From the NCBI GenBank assembly GCA_030825825.1, contig JAPJPE010000041.1:1-10342 (forward strand): a stretch of 10,342 bases of DNA, written 5' to 3'. Positions 6,073 through 10,342 of this stretch are shown here, one piece after another. Position 1 is the stretch's first letter, and each line of letters begins with the position of its first letter. Source of the stretch: Streptococcus sp. (GTDB taxonomy: Bacteria; Bacillota; Bacilli; Lactobacillales; Streptococcaceae). The notes below the pieces were generated by a model. The model had not been told where the DNA came from. It made no database searches and was given only the letters and a program-made list of their open reading frames with translations. The position numbers and the translations under genes were made by a program.

Positions 6073-7023
6073 CTAGCCTCCAATCACACCGGAGATATCC
6101 TTGGTCTTCTTGAAGACGCAGGCATTCCATTCCCCTTGGATCATGTGGGTTTCAAGGAAAAATCCAGCTGACTCAGCCGACTCACGTACCATGTCCCATT
6201 TGTCCTTGATAATTCCACTCATGATCAGGTAACCTTCGTCCTTGACCAAACGATAAGCATCATCTGTCAGATGGATAAGAATATCCGCCAAGATGTTGGC
6301 CACGATGACATCTGCCTCAATCTCCACGCCCTTGAGCAAATCACCTGGAGCTACATGGATGTTTTCCATGCCAGAATTGAGCTCAATATTTTCCTGAGCG
6401 ACACGAACCGCCACATCATCCAGGTCATAGGCGAAGATTTCCTTGGCACCTAGAAGTGAGCTGGCGATAGAAAGGACACCTGAACCAGTCCCCACATCTA
6501 GCACTGTTTCGCCACCGCGAAGAACCTGCTCCAAGGCAAAGAGGCTCATCTTGGTTGTCGGGTGGGTTCCTGTTCCAAAGGCCATACCAGGATCCAGCTT
6601 GATAATCTTTTCTCCCGCTGTTGCCTCATAGTCTGTCCATGACGGCACGATGGTCAAGTCATGAGTGATACGAGCTGGTTCATAGTATTTCTTCCAGTTG
6701 TCTGCCCAGTCTTCCTCAGCCAAGGCAGTCGTGCCCATCTTGACCTCTCCTAGATCCATAAAGTCGGTCAATTCTGCCAGACGAGCCTGCAAATCCGCTT
6801 CAACCGTTGCTACATCAACCGTTTCCGGGTAGTAGGCCGTCACCACGATATCTTCCTGTTGCTCAACCTCTGGGAAAATTTCACCAAAACGATCCACATT
6901 CCCCACATAGTCCATGCTGTCTTCAATCGCAACACCCTGCGCTCCTAGCTCAATCAAGAGGTTGGAGACTAGCTCCTCGCCTTCACGCTTCACTGTAACT
7001 TTTAACTCTTGCCATGTTTCCAT
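6073..7023 (-). CDS. prmA: Ribosomal protein L11 methyltransferase PrmA
   Basis: PrmA trimethylates lysines and the N-terminus of ribosomal protein L11 (uL11) with S-adenosylmethionine. The 316 residues comprise an N-terminal L11-recognition domain (about 1-95) and a class I Rossmann methyltransferase. The enzyme signatures are DPGMAFGTGTHPTT (144-157), SAM motif I LDVGTGSG (175-182), the acidic end of strand 2 (YDLDD, about 199-203) and VANILADIL (241-249). The ATG at 7023 has AAGGAGA (7035-7029) at five-base spacing. That site overlaps the stop codon of the upstream GIY-YIG gene, so the two are likely translationally coupled. The stop TAG abuts the rsmE start. prmA-rsmE is a conserved Firmicutes pair. 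Confidence 0.97.
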   Translation of the reverse strand: METWQELKVTVKREGEELVSNLLIELGAQGVAIEDSMDYVGNVDRFGEIFPEVEQQEDIVVTAYYPETVDVATVEADLQARLAELTDFMDLGEVKMGTTALAEEDWADNWKKYYEPARITHDLTIVPSWTDYEATAGEKIIKLDPGMAFGTGTHPTTKMSLFALEQVLRGGETVLDVGTGSGVLSIASSLLGAKEIFAYDLDDVAVRVAQENIELNSGMENIHVAPGDLLKGVEIEADVIVANILADILIHLTDDAYRLVKDEGYLIMSGIIKDKWDMVRESAESAGFFLETHMIQGEWNACVFKKTKDISGVIGG

Positions 7024-7033
7024 CTGATTCTCC

Positions 7034-7930
7034 TTAACACTCTATCAATTCTTCTAATTCTTTTAAGGTCTTGCCGTCCTTATTTTTCCAATCCGTTCGT
7101 CCATTCGTATTCATTCCTAGTACAAAAGCAGCTGCATAAGATGGGCTGGAGAACAGTTGTTTTTCTTGTAAAACACCATCTTTAATCACATTTGATTTGA
7201 TTAATTCCTTACGCAATTCTTTTAGACTTGCTGGTATTGCGGGTGAATCAACCTCATCCACTTGACTGCCTTCTAAAACAACAAAACCTTCCGAAGTCTG
7301 TTCGCAGATAGCTTCAATCATTCGATTTGATTTCTTTGTTTTTCGCTTCAAATAGAGATGAGTTGAATTTTCATTAGAAACATTCTGATCTGTTTTCTTG
7401 GTCATAGGAACAAACACTCGGTACCCTAAGGTTCCTACAATCATCAAAGTATTTTCTACAACCTCATCCAACTCAGACTGCTTTTCTTCTGTTACATTCC
7501 CAGAATTGGGCTCATTCCCATTTTTGACAATAAAGCGCCCCGCGTCCTTTGCTAGTTGTGTAAATTTATTTTCCAAGTAACTAATTTCTGTGGGACCAAA
7601 GGAATTATTCTGCGTCGTCAAAATAATCACATCATTAAAATAATCTGCATGGTTATCACGAGTATGTTCCTGAACACGTAAAAGGACACCTTCACCATTT
7701 TTGCGATTCATCGCCTGCCCAATATAGGTAACATCCTTTTGCTTATTTTCATCACGACCAAATAAGAAATAAATGCCACTTTGCTTCATTTCGTCACGTG
7801 ATTTTAAATCTGATAATTGAATGCGTGGAATTTTATAGATCACACCTGTCCAATTGGACAAGGTACATTTGATTATACCAGTAACTTCTCCATCCATGAG
7901 AAACATGTTGATATTTTTACTACGCTTCAT
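7034..7930 (-). CDS. GIY-YIG nuclease family protein with C-terminal DUF4357
   Basis: This 298-residue protein belongs to an uncharacterised GIY-YIG family that begins with a conserved LSNWTG segment (24-29). The nuclease fold runs from about 50 to 135: GIY at 52-54, YIG at 69-71, then Arg85 and His89 in the following helix and Glu120 (or Glu116) as the likely metal ligand. The catalytic set therefore looks complete. Residues about 215-292 (GFVVLEGSQV, SSPSYAAAFVLG, WKNKDGKTL) match the DUF4357 pattern, a small domain often C-terminal to such nucleases. The cellular substrate is unknown; DNA cleavage is inferred from the fold. The ATG overlaps the NUDIX stop (ATGA). Sampled 60-base rows inside it are about 27-38% GC against about 45-55% in flanking genes, suggesting horizontal origin. 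Confidence 0.85.
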   Translation of the reverse strand: MKRSKNINMFLMDGEVTGIIKCTLSNWTGVIYKIPRIQLSDLKSRDEMKQSGIYFLFGRDENKQKDVTYIGQAMNRKNGEGVLLRVQEHTRDNHADYFNDVIILTTQNNSFGPTEISYLENKFTQLAKDAGRFIVKNGNEPNSGNVTEEKQSELDEVVENTLMIVGTLGYRVFVPMTKKTDQNVSNENSTHLYLKRKTKKSNRMIEAICEQTSEGFVVLEGSQVDEVDSPAIPASLKELRKELIKSNVIKDGVLQEKQLFSSPSYAAAFVLGMNTNGRTDWKNKDGKTLKELEELIEC

Positions 7931-8370
7931 CCTAATTTCTTCTCCACATAATCTCTCACTCGTTCTTGCAATTGGGGAACAACTCGATCTGACTTTAAAA
8001 ACTCTTCAAAGCTCACTAACTTATAGCCCTGTCCCTCATCTCCAAAGTCAATGTGTTCAAACTCTTCTTTGGCTAGATTGCCAACTAGAAAAACGAACTG
8101 TTTTTTCTCATCCAAGAGGCCAGGATAGATCCCAGACCAGATCACTTCCTCTTTCGACAGTTGGATGTTCAATTCCTCATAAACCTCACGCGCCACACAC
8201 TCAAAAGGACTTTCGTCCCCTTCGCGACCACCACCTGGCAAGTCCCACATATTAGGGTAAGGAATCGTTTCTTTATCATCGCGCAAGATGGTCAAAATTT
8301 GCCCCTCACAAATCAAAGCAATTTTACAACCCGTAAATTCGAATCGTGCTTCTAAGCAATCCTCAAGCAT
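7927..8370 (-). CDS. NUDIX hydrolase
   Basis: This 147-residue protein has the Nudix fold. Nudix enzymes are Mg-dependent pyrophosphohydrolases of nucleoside diphosphates linked to another moiety. The Nudix box lies at 47-69: Gly47, Glu53, then Arg61-Glu62-Val63-x-Glu65-Glu66, all catalytic glutamates present. The glycine usually two residues before the end of the box is Asn68, a variation seen in some subfamilies. The upstream NMWDLPGGG (40-48) is typical of MutT-like members, but the substrate cannot be assigned. The ATG at 8370 has a strong AGGAGGGG (8384-8377) that overlaps the stop of the DUF3013 gene. The 3' end overlaps the GIY-YIG start by four bases. Confidence 0.93.
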   Translation of the reverse strand: MLEDCLEARFEFTGCKIALICEGQILTILRDDKETIPYPNMWDLPGGGREGDESPFECVAREVYEELNIQLSKEEVIWSGIYPGLLDEKKQFVFLVGNLAKEEFEHIDFGDEGQGYKLVSFEEFLKSDRVVPQLQERVRDYVEKKLG

Positions 8371-8382
8371 GAGCTTCCCCTC

Positions 8383-8853
8383 CTAATATCTCGGATAAGG
8401 ATAAAAGGTGCTTTCTTCTAGGCCAACTTTGCCTTCTTCAAAAACTTCTTGGTTCCAGACGATCTCAAAGCTCTCTGCTTCTTCGTCTGCTAAGAAATCC
8501 ATGAGCTCATCCAAGGCCAGCTCGGCTGTATCTCTAAGGAAAGTCGCAAAATAGGCTAGAAACTCACGAGACAAGCCTTTTTTAGGCTCATAAGGAATCG
8601 CTGTTAAATAGGCATCTTCCTCCACATGAGACTTGGCTGGATTGTAGAAGAGCACGGCTTCTTCAAAGAAGATATCCTCGTCAGATTCTTCGCCAGCTTC
8701 ATCAACCAGTGCAACCCCGCCTGTGTTTTGCGCTTCCAAGAGAAAAGCCACTTCTACCGCATGGTTTTTCTTATCCCAATTGATCTCAAAATCAAAAGGA
8801 AAAACCTTGTCCATCTCCTCTTCTAAAACATCCAAAAATCCGTATTTAGACAT
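8383..8853 (-). CDS. DUF3013 family protein
   Basis: This 156-residue, very acidic soluble protein (many Glu/Asp, especially 50-65 and 110-130) begins MSKYGFLDVLEEEMDKVFPFDFEINWD and ends FYPYPRY. I recognise it as the streptococcal/Lactobacillales DUF3013 family; no function is known to me and none is visible. It has no membrane segment or signal peptide. It is the first gene of the minus-strand operon running to rsmE, 12 bases upstream of the NUDIX start. The ATG at 8853 has GAGGA (8862-8858) four bases upstream. Its conserved place beside ribosome-modification genes hints at a translation-related role, which is inference only. Confidence 0.85.
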   Translation of the reverse strand: MSKYGFLDVLEEEMDKVFPFDFEINWDKKNHAVEVAFLLEAQNTGGVALVDEAGEESDEDIFFEEAVLFYNPAKSHVEEDAYLTAIPYEPKKGLSREFLAYFATFLRDTAELALDELMDFLADEEAESFEIVWNQEVFEEGKVGLEESTFYPYPRY

Positions 8854-8891
8854 AGCGTCCTCTTTCTAATTTCCCACTCTTAGAGCGGAAT

Positions 8892-8901
8892 ATGATACAA
8901 T
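8892..8901. promoter_or_regulatory. Overlapping divergent -10 elements for rarA (+) and the DUF3013 operon (-)
   Basis: On the plus strand TGATACAAT (8893-8901) is an extended -10 (TG-A-TACAAT) about 67 bases before the rarA ATG. On the minus strand the same bases read TATCAT (8897-8892), five of six matches to TATAAT, about 39 bases before the DUF3013 start. The two hexamers overlap at 8896-8897. Neither has a good -35. The plus-strand call is stronger than the minus-strand one. Confidence 0.45.
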
Positions 8902-8967
8902 AGTTACTACAATCTTACCATAAAAACCGTCTCTTTGAAAGGAGACAAAGCTAGAAAGGAGAAGGAA

Positions 8968-10239
8968 ATGCCCGACAATCTCGCACTCCGTATGCGACCA
9001 CGAACGATCGATCAAGTCATCGGTCAACAGCACCTGGTTGGAGAAGGCAAAATCATTCGTCGCATGGTCGAGGCCAATCGTCTGTCCTCTATGATTCTCT
9101 ATGGACCTCCGGGGATCGGAAAGACCAGTATTGCTTCTGCGATCGCAGGAACGACCAAGTATGCTTTTCGGACCTTTAATGCAACAGTTGACAGTAAAAA
9201 ACGCCTACAAGAAATCGCAGAGGAGGCCAAATTTTCTGGTGGCTTGGTCCTGCTCTTGGACGAGATCCATCGCCTCGATAAAACTAAACAAGATTTTCTC
9301 CTGCCTTTGCTCGAAAGTGGTCTGGTCATCATGATCGGTGCAACGACTGAAAATCCCTTTTTCTCTGTCACACCCGCTATTCGTAGCCGCGTACAAATCT
9401 TTGAGCTGGAACCGTTGACGACGGAGGAGGTCAAGCAAGCTCTAAAAACGGCGCTGGACGATCCCGACCGTGGCTTTGATTTTCCAGTCGTGCTCGATGA
9501 GGACGCTTTGGATTTCATCGCTACCTCAACCAATGGAGATCTTCGCTCTGCCTTTAATTCTCTCGATCTGGCGGTGCTGTCGACCTCTGAAAATGCAGAA
9601 GGAATTCGCCATATTACGCTAGAGATCATGGAAAACAGTCTCCAGCGCAGCTACATCACCATGGACAAAGATGGAGACGGCCACTACGACGTGCTCTCTG
9701 CTCTGCAAAAATCTATCCGTGGTTCGGATGTCGATGCTAGTCTCCACTATGCAGCTCGTTTGATCGAAGCCGGAGATCTACCCAGCCTAGCTCGTCGCTT
9801 GACTGTCATCGCTTATGAGGATATCGGTCTGGCCAATCCAGATGCGCAGATTCATACCGTGACAGCGTTACAAGCAGCTGAGCGCATCGGCTTTCCTGAG
9901 GCCCGCATTCTCATCGCCAACATCGTCATCAATCTAGCCCTTTCGCCGAAATCCAACTCAGCCTACGTTGCCATGGACAAGGCGCTGGCTGATCTTAGAA
10001 GTTCTGGCAACCTTCCTATTCCTCGCCACCTCCGCGATGGTCATTATGCTGGAAGCAAGGAACTGGGAAATGCGCAAAACTATAAATACCCTCACAACTA
10101 CCCTGGCAACTGGGTCAATCAGGACTACTTGCCAGACAAGCTCAAACACGCTTCCTACTTTATTCCCAATGAAAATGGCAAGTACGAGCGTGCTCTCGGA
10201 GCCACCAAGGAGAAGATTGATCAATTTAAGAAAAAGTGA
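8968..10239 (+). CDS. rarA: Replication-associated recombination protein A (RarA/MgsA, AAA+ ATPase)
   Basis: RarA is a tetrameric, clamp-loader-like AAA+ ATPase acting at stalled replication forks, where it can separate duplex ends and interact with SSB. From the ATG at 8968 the protein is 423 residues, the usual family length. Motifs: Walker A GPPGIGKT (46-53), Walker B LLLDEIH (95-101), sensor 1 in GATTENPF (124-131), arginine finger in AIRSR (137-141), sensor 2 in GDLRSAFN (190-197). The RarA C-terminal domain includes HYDVLSALQKSIRGSD (239-254) and EDIGLANP (284-291). An in-frame TTG at 8935 would add 11 highly charged residues. The ATG is preferred because AAGGAG (8956-8961) lies six bases upstream and the family starts MPDNLA. 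It is transcribed divergently from the DUF3013 operon. Confidence 0.97.
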   Translation: MPDNLALRMRPRTIDQVIGQQHLVGEGKIIRRMVEANRLSSMILYGPPGIGKTSIASAIAGTTKYAFRTFNATVDSKKRLQEIAEEAKFSGGLVLLLDEIHRLDKTKQDFLLPLLESGLVIMIGATTENPFFSVTPAIRSRVQIFELEPLTTEEVKQALKTALDDPDRGFDFPVVLDEDALDFIATSTNGDLRSAFNSLDLAVLSTSENAEGIRHITLEIMENSLQRSYITMDKDGDGHYDVLSALQKSIRGSDVDASLHYAARLIEAGDLPSLARRLTVIAYEDIGLANPDAQIHTVTALQAAERIGFPEARILIANIVINLALSPKSNSAYVAMDKALADLRSSGNLPIPRHLRDGHYAGSKELGNAQNYKYPHNYPGNWVNQDYLPDKLKHASYFIPNENGKYERALGATKEKIDQFKKK

Positions 10240-10245
10240 CATCGG

Positions 10246-10274
10246 TTTCAAAAAATTGAGATTTTTCCTTGAAA
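10246..10274 (+). terminator. Weak AT-rich hairpin after rarA
   Basis: TTTCAA (10246-10251) pairs with TTGAAA (10269-10274), and AAAAT (10252-10256) pairs with ATTTT (10261-10265) around a TGAG loop, leaving a three-base bulge. The stem is almost pure A-T and its 3' arm doubles as the -35 of the next promoter. It could slow or end rarA transcription, but it is not a convincing strong terminator. Confidence 0.3.
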
Positions 10275-10296
10275 TATTTTCAAAATGTGGTATCAT
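10269..10296 (+). promoter_or_regulatory. Strong sigma-A promoter downstream of rarA
   Basis: TTGAAA (10269-10274) and TATCAT (10291-10296) are separated by 16 bases, and the -10 is extended by TGG (10288-10290). It is the best promoter in the window. Transcription would begin near 10303 and leave the window on the right. Confidence 0.75.
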
Positions 10297-10302
10297 ATAC
10301 AT

Positions 10303-10342
10303 ATAGAAACGCTGTGGTGTACGACTTCACACTTAAGTGTTG
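10303..10342 (+). ncRNA. ssrS: Possible 5' end of 6S RNA (truncated by window edge)
   Basis: The 40 bases after the promoter contain no ribosome-binding site or start codon. The string CTGTGGTGTACGACTTCACACTTAAGTGTT resembles, from memory, the 5' region of Bacillus 6S RNA (GUGUUAGUUGUACACCUAAGUUU). 6S RNA genes also lie close to rarA in Bacillus. ACACTTAAGTGT (10329-10340) is a perfect palindrome. Only the first fifth or so of a ~200-base RNA would be visible, so the 3' closing stem that would prove it is missing. It could instead be the leader of an unseen gene. Confidence 0.4.

Noticed and set aside
7854..8255. A 133-codon plus-strand frame across the nuclease/NUDIX junction
   Set aside because: No ribosome-binding site, no recognisable domain, and it is antisense to two well-supported genes.
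7927..8370. NUDIX Asn68 in place of the usual box glycine taken as an inactivating change
   Set aside because: All catalytic Glu and Arg residues are present, and replacement of that glycine occurs in some active Nudix subfamilies.
9099..9629. A 176-codon minus-strand frame inside rarA, rich in Ser and Arg
   Set aside because: Composition is that of an antisense shadow; rarA is complete and conserved across the same bases.

Overview
The window is chromosomal DNA of a Streptococcus, most likely of the sanguinis/mitis group. The evidence is a thiol peroxidase next to a ScaR/PsaR/SloR-type manganese regulator, a 739-residue Rel enzyme of the Streptococcus type followed by dtd, and the prmA-rsmE block beside rarA. 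The species cannot be fixed from sequence reading alone.

Positions 1-2350 form a manganese/oxidative-stress neighbourhood. The 3' end of tpx, with a 10-bp-stem terminator, is followed by about 250 bases of non-coding DNA that fold into a multi-arm inverted-repeat element (301-438). A minus-strand gene of unknown function (532-1557, tentatively DUF3114) follows, divergent from the plus-strand metalloregulator scaR (1682-2335). scaR converges on dtd across a shared bidirectional terminator.

Positions 2357-5165 hold dtd and the bifunctional (p)ppGpp synthetase/hydrolase relA, both on the minus strand. They are separated by a 145-base spacer that looks like a decayed streptococcal intergenic repeat. 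relA has its own extended -10 promoter.

Positions 5296-8853 hold a tightly packed minus-strand operon, transcribed DUF3013 gene -> NUDIX hydrolase -> GIY-YIG nuclease (DUF4357) -> prmA -> rsmE and closed by a terminator overlapping the rsmE stop. prmA and rsmE modify the ribosome (L11 and 16S rRNA). The GIY-YIG gene is visibly poorer in GC than its neighbours and looks like an accessory gene joined seamlessly into the operon.

Positions 8854-10342 hold the replication-fork ATPase gene rarA on the plus strand. It starts from a compact divergent promoter shared with the DUF3013 operon. After rarA, a strong promoter drives a transcript that runs off the window; its first bases resemble the start of 6S RNA.

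Most of the window is core streptococcal genome. The less ordinary parts are the multi-arm element at 301-438, the low-GC GIY-YIG/DUF4357 gene, the unknown gene between tpx and scaR, and the possible 6S RNA start at the right edge. I see no CRISPR array, insertion sequence, tRNA or rRNA gene.
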